Shown in pieces: positions 36,037 to 45,625 of a stretch of 64,000 bases of DNA. The translations under genes were made by a program, and so were the position numbers. Source of the stretch: Streptomyces shenzhenensis. GTDB lineage: Bacteria; Actinomycetota; Actinomycetes; Streptomycetales; Streptomycetaceae. Position 1 is the stretch's first letter. Every line of letters starts with the position of its first letter. Under the pieces are notes generated by a model, which was not told where the DNA came from, did no database searches, and was given only the letters and a program-made list of their open reading frames with translations. Where the stretch lies: positions 1 through 64,000 of the forward strand of contig NZ_JAJONF010000001.1 of the NCBI RefSeq assembly GCF_021462265.1, written 5' to 3'.

Positions 36037-37521
36037 ATGAACGACCACATCCAGCCCGGCGACTCGGCTGAGCACGAGTACGACCACGGGGCGCTCGGTG
36101 ACACCGAGTACGCGGAGTTCATGGAGCTCGCCGCCGAAGAGGGCTTCGACATCGAGGACGTCGAGGGCGCCATCGAGGCGGCTGGCCACGGTCCGCTGCC
36201 CGTCCTCGCCGTCGTCGGCCGTCCCAATGTCGGCAAGTCGACCCTCGTCAACCGCATCATCGGCCGCCGTGAGGCCGTCGTCGAGGACAAGCCCGGTGTC
36301 ACTCGGGACCGCGTGACCTACGAGGCCGAGTGGGCGGGCCGCCGCTTCAAGGTCGTCGACACCGGCGGCTGGGAGCAGGACGTCCTCGGTATCGACGCCT
36401 CCGTGGCGGCTCAGGCCGAGTACGCGATCGAGGCGGCCGACGCGGTCGTCTTCGTCGTCGACGCCAAGGTCGGCGCGACCGACACCGACGAGGCGGTGGT
36501 CCGCCTGCTGCGCAAGGCCGGCAAGCCCGTCGTGCTGGCCGCCAACAAGGTCGACGGCCCCAGCGGCGAGGCCGACGCGGCCTACCTCTGGTCCCTCGGC
36601 CTCGGCGAGCCGCACCCGGTCTCCGCCCTGCACGGCCGCGGCACCGGCGACATGCTGGACGCCGTCCTGGAGGCGCTGCCCGAGGCGCCCGAGCAGACCT
36701 TCGGCGGCCCCGGCGTCGGCGGCCCCCGCCGCATCGCCCTCATCGGCCGCCCGAACGTCGGCAAGTCCTCCCTCCTCAACAAGGTGGCGGGCGAGGAGCG
36801 CGTCGTCGTCAACGAAATCGCCGGCACCACCCGCGACCCGGTCGACGAGCTGATCGAACTTGGCGGCGTCACCTGGAAGTTCGTCGACACCGCGGGCATC
36901 CGCAAGCGCGTCCACCTCCAGCAGGGCGCCGACTACTACGCCTCGCTGCGTACCGCGGCGGCGGTGGAGAAGGCGGAAGTCGCGGTCATCCTGATCGACG
37001 CCTCCGAGTCCATCTCGGTGCAGGACCAGCGCATCGTCACCATGGCCGTCGAGGCGGGCCGCGCGGTCGTTCTTGCCTTCAACAAGTGGGACACCCTCGA
37101 CGAGGAACGCCGCTACTACCTGGAACGCGAGATCGAGACCGAGCTCGGCCAGGTCGTCTGGGCCCCCCGCGTCAACGTCTCGGCGCGCACCGGCCGCCAC
37201 ATGGAGAAGCTGGTCCCGGCGATCGAGACCGCCCTCGCCGGCTGGGAGACCCGCGTCCCCACCGGCCGCCTCAACGCCTTCCTCGGCGAGCTGGTCTCCG
37301 CGCACCCGCACCCGGTGCGGGGCGGCAAGCAGCCGCGCATCCTGTTCGGCACCCAGGCCGGCACCAAGCCGCCGCGGTTCGTCCTGTTCGCCTCCGGCTT
37401 CATCGAGGCGGGCTACCGCCGCTTCATCGAGCGCAGGCTGCGTGAGGAGTTCGGCTTCGAGGGCACGCCGATCCATATCTCCGTGCGGGTGCGCGAGAAG
37501 CGCGGCGCGAAGAAGAAGTAG
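36037..37521 (+). CDS. der: Ribosome-assembly GTPase Der (EngA)
   Basis: 494 residues. Two consecutive Era-type G domains are seen: P-loops GRPNVGKST near residue 60 and GRPNVGKSS near 238, each with DTGGW/DTAGI and NKVD/NKWD motifs. A C-terminal KH-like domain ends in a Lys-rich tail. It matures the 50S subunit. The acidic 55-residue lead ([20 protein letters not shown]) is typical of actinobacteria. ATG 36037 is used; the 218-bp gap before it carries its promoter. Confidence 0.96.
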   Translation: MNDHIQPGDSAEHEYDHGALGDTEYAEFMELAAEEGFDIEDVEGAIEAAGHGPLPVLAVVGRPNVGKSTLVNRIIGRREAVVEDKPGVTRDRVTYEAEWAGRRFKVVDTGGWEQDVLGIDASVAAQAEYAIEAADAVVFVVDAKVGATDTDEAVVRLLRKAGKPVVLAANKVDGPSGEADAAYLWSLGLGEPHPVSALHGRGTGDMLDAVLEALPEAPEQTFGGPGVGGPRRIALIGRPNVGKSSLLNKVAGEERVVVNEIAGTTRDPVDELIELGGVTWKFVDTAGIRKRVHLQQGADYYASLRTAAAVEKAEVAVILIDASESISVQDQRIVTMAVEAGRAVVLAFNKWDTLDEERRYYLEREIETELGQVVWAPRVNVSARTGRHMEKLVPAIETALAGWETRVPTGRLNAFLGELVSAHPHPVRGGKQPRILFGTQAGTKPPRFVLFASGFIEAGYRRFIERRLREEFGFEGTPIHISVRVREKRGAKKK

Positions 37522-37545
37522 CAGTAGCAGTAGCAGAGCGACATG

Positions 37546-37584
37546 TGAGAGGGGCGGTCACCGATCCGGTGGCCGCCCCTCTCA
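37546..37584. terminator. Strong hairpin between der and the convergent hypothetical gene
   Basis: A 17-bp stem with one G-T pair (left arm TGAGAGGGGCGGTCACC) around the loop GATCC. It serves both convergent genes. Just before it, three CAG-TAG units repeat after the der stop. Confidence 0.8.
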
Positions 37585-37590
37585 CCCGGG

Positions 37591-38025
37591 TCACAGCCCC
37601 CGGCGCTGACCCGGCGGAAGCGCCGCGGGGATCGGCGTCATCCCGGGCTCCTGGTTCCGCCCGAGCGTCCCGACCCGCTGCCACTGCGGCGGCTGCGGCT
37701 GCCCGCCGCCGTTCCGGGCGCTGTAGGCGCCCGCGCTGTACGCGCTGTACGAGTTACCTCCGTACGACCTCGGACCGTGTGTGCCGGTGCTGAACGGGGT
37801 GTTCCCGAAGGCGACGAACCCCAGCGACTCCTCACCGCTGCGGTCACCCGGCAGCGTACGGAAGGCCTTCCCCCATTCCGCACAGAGCGAGTCGTAGATC
37901 GGCGTGGCCGAGAGCCCGCCGGGGGCCTCCTGAGCCGCCCGAGGGGCCGGGACGGCGGAGAAGGACGGCCGGTGGGGAGAAAGGTCGTATGCGTGCACGT
38001 ATGTCCAAACGACCGGATTCTTCAA
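37591..38025 (-). CDS. Streptomyces hypothetical protein with TPIYDSL motif
   Basis: Up to 144 residues. The central part TPIYDSLCAEWGKAFRTLPG then DRSGEESLGFVAFG looks conserved; the TPIYDSLxAE motif recalls DUF6643-type Streptomyces proteins. The rest is Tyr/Ser/Gly-rich and disordered (SYGGNSYSAYSAGAYS). No signal peptide. The start is uncertain: TTG 38025 has no Shine-Dalgarno and the upstream DNA is a dispersed repeat, so the true start may lie inside. Confidence 0.6.
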   Translation of the reverse strand: MKNPVVWTYVHAYDLSPHRPSFSAVPAPRAAQEAPGGLSATPIYDSLCAEWGKAFRTLPGDRSGEESLGFVAFGNTPFSTGTHGPRSYGGNSYSAYSAGAYSARNGGGQPQPPQWQRVGTLGRNQEPGMTPIPAALPPGQRRGL

Positions 38026-38061
38026 GAGATGCGGCTGTGGTCCCCTTTTGGAGCGCTAGCA

Positions 38062-38124
38062 CCCGTAAGGGCGCGGGGCTGTAGTGAACCCCCGGCCACC
38101 GCCGCGCGGGAGCGAGCCACCACG
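38062..38124 (-). repeat. Dispersed intergenic repeat, copy D (reverse)
   Basis: On the minus strand it reads CGTGGTGGCTCGCTCCCGCG then CGGCGGTGGCCGGGGG then ACAGCCCCGCGCCCTTACGG, the same order of blocks as copy A. It sits directly upstream of the 38025 gene and may have brought or cut its promoter. Confidence 0.65.
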
Positions 38125-38204
38125 CCGCTGCCGCGGGCGCCGTCCGGACCGCGGCCCCACCCTCCGTGGGTGACCCTCAGGCCCCGGCAGTCAGGCTCCG
38201 GTAA

Positions 38205-38990
38205 TCAGAGCCCGGCAAGGGGAAGCGCCGCCGCCACCAGCTTCCCGTTCGCCGCCGCCTTGTCGATCGCGTCCCGCAGCAGGTCCTCCCGCGGCTGCCG
38301 CCCGATCGACCCCACCGGCGCGGCGAACATCAGCACCTGCTGGTGCTTGTTGGCCGCCGCCCGCCACCCGTCGGTCACCTGCAGCGGCTGATGCGCCTGC
38401 CACCACGCCACCGGCTGCCCACCCGGCGCCCCGGGCTGCAGCACCGCGTGCAGCTGACCCGCCGCCAGCAGCACCGACCACCCGTGCAGCACCGGCGGCA
38501 CCACGGACAGCTCCGTCACCGACATGAAGCCCTGCTCGATGAGGAGCGGCAGGAAGTCGTCGCCCACCCCGGTCGTGCCGGGCCGCACGATCGGCGAGGT
38601 CGGCTCCACGACCAGCGCGGGGTGCAACTCCCCGGCGATCAGCACGAGTCCGCTGGTCACCCCGAGCACCGCCTGCTCGGGCGCGGACTTCTGCGGCCCG
38701 CCGCCGGCCGCGCTGTCGCCGTTGATGGAGCGGACCGCGCCCTGCAACTGCTCCTCGGTCACCTGGACGACCTGCGAGGGCAGGCAGGTGGCGTGGGCGA
38801 AGGCGAGGACTGCGGTCTCGTCGCCGACGAACAGGACGGTGCTGGTGCGCTCCTGCTCGGAGTCGCCAGGGGTACGGCAGGACGTGCAGTCGTAACTGCC
38901 GGGGGCGTTGTCTCCGGCGAGCAGCCGGTCGGCTTCTTCGTCGCCGATCTCGGCTCGTACCTCGTCGCTGACGTCGAGCATGCGCGGCAC
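38205..38990 (-). CDS. Streptomyces hypothetical protein (261 aa)
   Basis: Start GTG 38990 (MPRMLDVSDEVRAEIG) is 6 bases after GGGAG. A possible zinc pair occurs early (YDCTSCRTPGD near residue 35) with a conserved His-Ala-Thr-Cys further on (AFAHATCLPSQ near residue 66), which could complete a C-x2-C/H-x2-C site. The remainder is alpha/beta without a motif I recognise. It appears in the same place between der and dnaE2 in relatives, as I recall. No export signal. Confidence 0.75.
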   Translation of the reverse strand: MPRMLDVSDEVRAEIGDEEADRLLAGDNAPGSYDCTSCRTPGDSEQERTSTVLFVGDETAVLAFAHATCLPSQVVQVTEEQLQGAVRSINGDSAAGGGPQKSAPEQAVLGVTSGLVLIAGELHPALVVEPTSPIVRPGTTGVGDDFLPLLIEQGFMSVTELSVVPPVLHGWSVLLAAGQLHAVLQPGAPGGQPVAWWQAHQPLQVTDGWRAAANKHQQVLMFAAPVGSIGRQPREDLLRDAIDKAAANGKLVAAALPLAGL

Positions 38991-40208
<1,218 letters not shown>

Positions 40209-40721
40209 CGCGACTCCCTGACTGGCACCGCCCCGCACCGCCCTGCTCCGCCCGGTCCGACCCGGGCGGAGCCCGGTGCGTTTTGGGGGCATGTACATGC
40301 TTTGAATGAGAGCGGGCCTCGCGATGTGAGGGCGATTCATGTACGGGCGGCGGGCTTCGAGTTCACCCTGCCGCACCCCCTCCCGGCCCGCGCGGTAGGG
40401 GGTCGTGTGCCGAACCGGTGAATCTCTTATGTGTGGTCAGCTTCCGTGCGGGTCACCGGAATCGAAATGGAATGCGCGCGCCGGAGGGCCTTCGAACGCG
40501 GCTCCCGGTTCTTTCCGGCGGCTTTTCGGGAGCCTCTGCCGGCATCGGGGAATTGCGCTCGAATGCGCCAGGAAGACGTAGGAAACCGCTCGAACGTGTG
40601 ACAGAGTTCGATCGAAACGCGTGTCGTGATTCTGTGACAGAAGCGTGACCGTGACGGGCGTGGGACTTCGGCCCCCGATCCCGGCTTCCGTCTCCGCCGC
40701 GAGCGGCCTAGCGTGGGCCGT
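40209..40721 (+). other. Intergenic region Rpf gene - I78 inhibitor gene
   Basis: 513 bases. It holds the rpf terminator at 40245-40272, then a stretch rich in A/T around 40420-40640 with no credible coding frame. GTGACAGAGTTCG and CTGTGACAGAAGCGTGACC (40597-40650) look promoter-like. Confidence 0.4.
40245..40272 (+). terminator. Terminator of the Rpf gene
   Basis: GCTCCGCCCGG pairs perfectly over 11 bp with CCGGGCGGAGC around a 6-base loop; TTTT follows at 40281. Confidence 0.75.
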
Positions 40722-40937
40722 ATGGCACCGGACACCGCTCCGCCGAAGGAGCCACAGGACAGCCCGCAGGGGTACGTAGGCCTCGACGCGGTCGACGCGG
40801 AACGGCTCGCCCGGCAGCGGGGGTGGACCACGGTGCGTTCGCTGCCGCCGGGCGCGATCATCACCATGGAGTACCGGGTGGGGCGGCTCAACTTCGAGGT
40901 GCGCGACGGCGTCGTGGCGCGCTCCTGGAAGGGCTGA
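40722..40937 (+). CDS. Peptidase inhibitor I78-like small protein
   Basis: 71 residues from ATG 40722 (GTG 40713 is also in frame). The second half, PPGAIITMEYRVGRLNFEVR then DGVVARSWKG, fits the I78 (Aspergillus elastase inhibitor) pattern of a Met-x-Tyr-Arg-x2-Arg-Leu-Asn core. No signal peptide, so an intracellular role is more likely than defence against external proteases. No good Shine-Dalgarno is visible. Confidence 0.75.
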   Translation: MAPDTAPPKEPQDSPQGYVGLDAVDAERLARQRGWTTVRSLPPGAIITMEYRVGRLNFEVRDGVVARSWKG

Positions 40938-40952
40938 CCGTACGACGGCGAA

Positions 40953-40983
40953 GGCCCCGGTTCCCGCAGGGGGAACCGGGGCC
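40953..40983. terminator. Bidirectional hairpin between I78 and PAP2 genes
   Basis: GGCCCCGGTTCCC pairs over 13 bp with GGGAACCGGGGCC, loop GCAGG, between convergent genes. Confidence 0.8.
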
Positions 40984-41041
40984 CTCGCGTGCCGGGGGCC
41001 GGCTGTGCGTACCTGACCCCGCTGTCACCGTGGTACGGCCG

Positions 41042-42067
41042 TCAGCCGCCCGTCAGCGGGCGGACCGCCTGGGCGGCGGTGCCGCGCGGCTGCCGCTCGG
41101 GGTGCTGCGGGCGGCGGCTGCCCGCCGGGGTCACCGGGGTGCGCTCCGAGCGGGCGGTGTGCGGGCCGGGTGCCAGATGCAGATGGACCGGGGCCCTGGG
41201 GGCGCGGGCCAGGGAAACCGGCTCGGGCTCCGGCGCCGGCTGCTCGACGGGCGCCGGGCGCGGCTTGAGGACGACGGGCACCGGGACGGGCGCGGGCACC
41301 ATGCTGCCGCGGCGGGCACGCCAGCGGTCGCGCAGGTCGAAGAGCCAGGTCTCGGCGCGGGCGATGAACGGCTCGCACCACGGCAGCGCCAGCAGGATCA
41401 GCAGTCCCGCGGCCCAGCCCAGCAACACGTCGCTCAGCCAGTGCGTACCGAGGTAGACGGTGGACATGCCGACGCCGAGGGAGGTGACCGCCGAGGCCGC
41501 GGAGAGCCAGCGGCGGGCCCTCGGGGTGGAGGCCAGATAAGCCAGAATTCCCCAGGTCACCACCGCGTTGGCGGTGTGTCCGCTGGGGAATATATCGCCG
41601 CCCAGGCCCATCTCGTTCGAGCCGATGACGGTCGCGTAGTGCGGTCCGAGGCGCCCCATGCCGAGCTTGGCGGCACCGACCGTGATGTTGAGCAGCAGCA
41701 GTGAGGCACCGAGCGTCAGCAGTGGGCGCACGGTGTGCTGCCGCCACGATCGCCAGCCCAGCCAGGCCGCGACCATCACGGCGGTCGGTCCGCGCTGGCC
41801 GAGGACCACGTAGTAGTCGACGAACCAGTGGATTCCCGCCCACTGCTGGTACGGCCGGAAGAACATGACCTGCCAGTCGAGCCGGACCAGCCACGACGTG
41901 ATCACGACGGCCCACACGATCGCCAGGTAGAAGGCGAGGGTCGCGGCGAACAGCACGACCCGGTGCCGGCTCATCTTCGGCACATCAATGTGGGCCGGCC
42001 GTTCCGGCTCACGGTCCAGCCTGGCGAACACCCGGTCCAGACGGGTGAGGTTTCGTTCGGTACGCAC
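41042..42067 (-). CDS. PAP2 superfamily membrane phosphatase
   Basis: 341 residues with about five or six membrane helices between residues 35 and 230. The phosphatase motifs are KLGMGRLGP (degenerate motif 1), FPSGHTANAV (motif 2) and STVYLGTHWLSDVLLGW (motif 3, catalytic His). It would dephosphorylate a lipid phosphate such as undecaprenyl or phosphatidate at the outer face. The last 90 residues are a Pro/Arg-rich cytosolic tail (VPAPVPVPVVLKPRPAPVEQ). GTG 42067 is the start. Confidence 0.9.
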   Translation of the reverse strand: MRTERNLTRLDRVFARLDREPERPAHIDVPKMSRHRVVLFAATLAFYLAIVWAVVITSWLVRLDWQVMFFRPYQQWAGIHWFVDYYVVLGQRGPTAVMVAAWLGWRSWRQHTVRPLLTLGASLLLLNITVGAAKLGMGRLGPHYATVIGSNEMGLGGDIFPSGHTANAVVTWGILAYLASTPRARRWLSAASAVTSLGVGMSTVYLGTHWLSDVLLGWAAGLLILLALPWCEPFIARAETWLFDLRDRWRARRGSMVPAPVPVPVVLKPRPAPVEQPAPEPEPVSLARAPRAPVHLHLAPGPHTARSERTPVTPAGSRRPQHPERQPRGTAAQAVRPLTGG

Positions 42068-42304
42068 CCAATCGACGTTACAGCGAGTGAGCTCTGTTCC
42101 CGGTCGGAACTGCCGCTTTGTGATGACGATGTGATGTGGGAAACCTCTCAGGAGGCTTCGAATTCTAATGATTCCCTAATCCTCGGCGAGTCTGCCCTTC
42201 AATTCCTTTGATCATGCCGGGTCGCTGTTTTGTGGCACTTATGAATTCGTTAACCAAAGCATGGGGTGGAATTCTCCCGCCGCTCACCGGGGCCACCGAA
42301 ATGA

Positions 42305-43621
42305 TCATGGGGGCCCGGAGCCGTTCAGCCAGAACGCGCCATAGACCGCCGAGGCCACCGCCACACCGGCCGTGACCAGTGCTGATCTGCTGGTGCGCAA
42401 CCGGGTGAGGGCCCGGGCGAGCGGCAGCAGCACCGGGAAGGCCGGCATCAGCAGCCGCGGCTTGGACCCGAAGTAGCTCGACGCGCAGAGCGCGAGCGCG
42501 AGGACGACACCCGTGTAGACCAGCAGGGGAAGCGGTTGCCGCTGCCGGATGCCGGTCACGTAGAGCCACAGCAGCAGGCCGACGCCGAGGATCAGACCCG
42601 CTCCGGCCGCAGCGGACGGAAATGACGTGAACTTGTCGGCGACGAAGCGTGCGAACGCGTAGCCGCCGTCGAAGCCGTTGCGCCAGCCCGCCTGGACGTC
42701 CAGGTAGCCGAGCGGGCCCCGGCCGGTGCGGTGGCCGACCCACAGCACGTAGGCGGCGGCGCCGACGGGGGCGAGGGCCATGCCGAGGACGCGGTGCCGG
42801 GCCGGGGCGCCGGTGGGCGTGACGAAGAAGGTGGTGATGGAGTCGACGAGGGGGGCGCGTGTCGCCTTTGACGCGCCGCTTGTCTGCGGGGTGCGCCCGG
42901 CGCCGGCCTCCTCAGGAGCGCGTCCGTCAAGGTGTGCGCCGCCCGCCTGGTCCGCACCACCGCCGCGCGCGCCCGCGCTCCGATCCCGCACGAACGAGAC
43001 CACCCCCGCCGTCCACACCGCCGCCACCACGGCGAGCCCCACCGGCCGGGTCAGCCCCGCCAGCGCGGCCAGCGCCCCGGCGCTCACCCAGCGGCCGGTC
43101 AGCACGGCGTACAGCGACCACGCGGCCAGCGCCGTGAACAGCGACTCGCTGTACGCCATCGACTGCACGATCCCGACGGGCAGCACGGCCCACAGCAGCA
43201 CCGCGCAGACTCCCACCCGCCGGCCGTACACGACGTCCGTGACCGCGAAGATCCCCCAGGCCGCGGCGAGCGAGGCGAGCAGGCTCACGGTGAAGCCGGC
43301 GTCGGCGTACGACAGGGGCGTGAGCGCGTGCAGCAGGCGCTCCAGCCAGGGCAGCAGCGGGAAGAAGGCCAGGTCGGAGTGGACGTCGCCGTTCGGCAGC
43401 CGCACCTCGTAGCCGTAGCCCGGGCCGGCGACCCGCGTGTACCAGAGCGAGTCCCAGCGCGCCGTCAGCAAGGTGTAGGCGCTCTTGCCGCGTGCCGCGC
43501 TCCACCCGGCCAGCACGGCCAGGCCGAGGGCGCGTACGGCCGCGTACCCGAGCAGGGCCGGCGCCGCCCGGCGCAGGGCGGGCGCGCGCGGGGCCGCCAC
43601 GGGCGTTTCAAGATCGGTCAC
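42305..43621 (-). CDS. Membrane glycosyltransferase (PIG-V/mannosyltransferase-like)
   Basis: 438 residues, polytopic with about ten helices. The first luminal loop has WDSLWYTRVAGPGYGYE, with a D-x-x-W/Y motif as in PIG-V-like mannosyltransferases using polyprenyl-phosphate sugars; SDLAFFPLLPWLERLL follows. A hydrophilic loop of about 70 residues (residues 230-300) interrupts the middle. GTG 43621 (MTDLETPVAAPR) is the likely start. Divergent from the exporter gene at 43880. Confidence 0.8.
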   Translation of the reverse strand: MTDLETPVAAPRAPALRRAAPALLGYAAVRALGLAVLAGWSAARGKSAYTLLTARWDSLWYTRVAGPGYGYEVRLPNGDVHSDLAFFPLLPWLERLLHALTPLSYADAGFTVSLLASLAAAWGIFAVTDVVYGRRVGVCAVLLWAVLPVGIVQSMAYSESLFTALAAWSLYAVLTGRWVSAGALAALAGLTRPVGLAVVAAVWTAGVVSFVRDRSAGARGGGADQAGGAHLDGRAPEEAGAGRTPQTSGASKATRAPLVDSITTFFVTPTGAPARHRVLGMALAPVGAAAYVLWVGHRTGRGPLGYLDVQAGWRNGFDGGYAFARFVADKFTSFPSAAAGAGLILGVGLLLWLYVTGIRQRQPLPLLVYTGVVLALALCASSYFGSKPRLLMPAFPVLLPLARALTRLRTSRSALVTAGVAVASAVYGAFWLNGSGPP

Positions 43622-43684
43622 GGGCTCGATTATCGACGGGGGCGGAACCGCGGGGTCCGCGCGGGCGTGGTGCGGAGCGGGGCA

Positions 43685-43698
43685 GTGGCGTACGCCAC
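43685..43698. promoter_or_regulatory. Palindrome in the mannosyltransferase/exporter divergent region
   Basis: GTGGCGTACGCCAC is a perfect 14-bp palindrome. It lies 63 bp before the mannosyltransferase start and 180 bp before the exporter start, so it may be an operator for either. GCGTACGCTGGCGTG at about 43752 repeats part of it. Confidence 0.4.
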
Positions 43699-43879
43699 AC
43701 GAGTTCTCCGGAGCGTGTGAGAGGTCCGCCACGTGCCCCCGGAACGAACTCGCGTACGCTGGCGTGTCACTCGCGTTCGTATGCGCGGGCCGGAGACCCT
43801 GCTCCTCTCCGGCCGCACGACGGGGCGTCCCCACCCCGTCGGTCCGCCGCACGCGAGGGATCATCTGGGAGGTACGTAC

Positions 43880-45490
43880 ATGTCCGGGACGACCACGGCC
43901 GCCGTACGACCGCGCCGTCGGACGGCGTCCGGGGCCGGTGCCCGTGCCAACCGCTGGGTCGTCCTCGTCGTCCTCTGCGTCAGCCTGCTGCTGGTCGCCC
44001 TCGACGCGACCGTGCTGCATGTCGCGGTGCCCGCCGTCACCGAGGACCTCAAGCCCGGCGCCATGGAACTGCTCTGGATCGTCGACGTCTACCCGCTGGT
44101 CTGCGCCTCGCTGCTGATTCTCTTCGGCACGCTCGGCGACCGGGTGGGCCGGCGGCGCGTCCTGCTCCTCGGCTACGCCCTGTTCGGCATCGCCTCCGCG
44201 GCGGCCGCCCTCGCACCGAGCGCCGCGGCGCTGATCGGGGCCCGCGCGCTGCTCGGGGTCGGCGGAGCGATGATCATGCCGGCGACCCTCTCCATCCTCC
44301 GGCAGGTCTTCCCCGACCGCCGGGAGCGGGCCCTCGCCATCGGCATCTGGAGCGCGGTGGCGGCGGTCGGCGCGGCCGTCGGCCCCCTCCTCGGCGGCTT
44401 CCTGCTCGAACACTTCTGGTGGGGCTCCGTCTTCCTGGTCAACATCCCGCTGATGCTGGTCAGCCTCCCGGTGGGACGGATCTTCCTCCCCGAGTCGCGC
44501 GGCGACCGCGACGGCCCCTGGGACGTGCTCGGCGCGCTGATGGCGGCGGTCGGCCTGTTCGGCGTGGTGTTCGCCGTGAAGCGCCTCGGCGGCGGCGAAC
44601 CGGCCGCCGACGCGCTGACGGTGGCGCCGCTCGTGCTGGGCGCGCTGTTGCTGGTCCTCTTCGTACGACGGCAGCGGCGGCGGACGTTTCCGCTGGTGGA
44701 CCTGGCGATGTTCGCGCGGCCGGCGTTCAGTACGGCGGTGGGCTGCATCGTGCTGGCGATGCTGGCACTGGTGGGCCTTGAGCTGATCGCCGCGCAGTAT
44801 CTGCAACTGGTGCTGGGGCTCTCGCCGCTGCAGACGGGGCTGCGGCTGCTGCCGCTGACGCTCGCCGCGATGGCGGCGGGGCTGGCCGGGGCACGGATGC
44901 TGCGGCGGTTCGGGCCGCGCCGGATGGTGTGCTTCGGCTTCTGCCTCACGGCGGCGGCGGTCCTCACGCTGACGGCGATGGGCGGGGTGGACAACGCGGG
45001 CCTGCTGCTCGCCGGTTTCCTGCTGCTCGGGTTCGGTCTGGAGACCACCCTCTTCGGGGCGTACGAGTCGATGCTGAGCGAGGCGCCGGCGGCGCAGGCC
45101 GGCGGGGCGGCGGCGATCGGGGAGACCTCGTACCAGCTGGGTGCCGGGATCGGGATCGCGCTGCTCGGCAGTGTGATGAACGCGGCGTACGCGCCCGGGC
45201 TGGCGGCCGTGCCGGGGGTGCCGGCGCCGGCGTCGGCCGCGGCGGGGCACTCGCTGGGGGAGGCGTACGCGGTCGCCGGACGGCTGGGCGGGGCGGCGGG
45301 GACGGCGCTGCGGCGGGCGGCGCGGGACTCCTTCGTGCACGGGCTGCATGTGACGTTGCTGGTGAGTGCGGGGCTGTTGTTGCTCGGGGCGGTGATGGCG
45401 CTGCGGTTGCCGCGCGCCATGCACTGCGAGGAGGTTCCGGTGGAACTTCCCGCTCCCCGGGAACCCCAGCGCTCCCGCGTCTCGGCGTAG
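43880..45490 (+). CDS. MFS drug exporter, DHA2 (14-helix) family
   Basis: 536 residues. TM1 carries the DHA2-type motif LDATVLHVAVPAVTEDLKP, motif A is GTLGDRVGRRRVLLLG, and motif C-like GVGGAMIMPATLSILRQVFP then AVGAAVGPLLGG follow; about 14 helices. It is a proton-driven exporter of a drug or own metabolite. ATG 43880 lies 7 bases after GGGAGG. No TetR gene adjoins it. The 45425-45490 tail is hydrophilic. Confidence 0.92.
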   Translation: MSGTTTAAVRPRRRTASGAGARANRWVVLVVLCVSLLLVALDATVLHVAVPAVTEDLKPGAMELLWIVDVYPLVCASLLILFGTLGDRVGRRRVLLLGYALFGIASAAAALAPSAAALIGARALLGVGGAMIMPATLSILRQVFPDRRERALAIGIWSAVAAVGAAVGPLLGGFLLEHFWWGSVFLVNIPLMLVSLPVGRIFLPESRGDRDGPWDVLGALMAAVGLFGVVFAVKRLGGGEPAADALTVAPLVLGALLLVLFVRRQRRRTFPLVDLAMFARPAFSTAVGCIVLAMLALVGLELIAAQYLQLVLGLSPLQTGLRLLPLTLAAMAAGLAGARMLRRFGPRRMVCFGFCLTAAAVLTLTAMGGVDNAGLLLAGFLLLGFGLETTLFGAYESMLSEAPAAQAGGAAAIGETSYQLGAGIGIALLGSVMNAAYAPGLAAVPGVPAPASAAAGHSLGEAYAVAGRLGGAAGTALRRAARDSFVHGLHVTLLVSAGLLLLGAVMALRLPRAMHCEEVPVELPAPREPQRSRVSA

Positions 45491-45594
45491 CTCCTGCGGG
45501 AGGGGGCTGACCCATGGGGGCGTTTTCGCTGTCGGCGGGTGGGCCCGGGTGGTGTGTGGGTGGGCCGGCGGGGAGACTGCGCGTAGTCTGACCT

Positions 45595-45611
45595 AACTAG
45601 CGGTGCTAGTT
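45595..45611. promoter_or_regulatory. Palindromic operator before the acyl-CoA dehydrogenase gene
   Basis: AACTAGCGGTGCTAGTT has perfect 7-bp arms around GGT and ends 14 bases before the ATG, overlapping where transcription should start. Its form suits a TetR-type repressor responsive to an acyl-CoA. Confidence 0.6.
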
Positions 45612-45625
45612 TTGGGAGGGTTCTG

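Noticed and set aside
40418..40648. 76-codon ORF in the gap after the Rpf gene
   Set aside because: Third positions lack G/C bias, there is no Shine-Dalgarno, and the sequence looks like promoter DNA.
42305..45424. A 1039-codon minus-strand frame joining the mannosyltransferase to a long N-terminal part
   Set aside because: The upstream 600 codons are antisense to the DHA2 exporter and Gln/Arg/Pro-rich. The real gene starts at GTG 43621.
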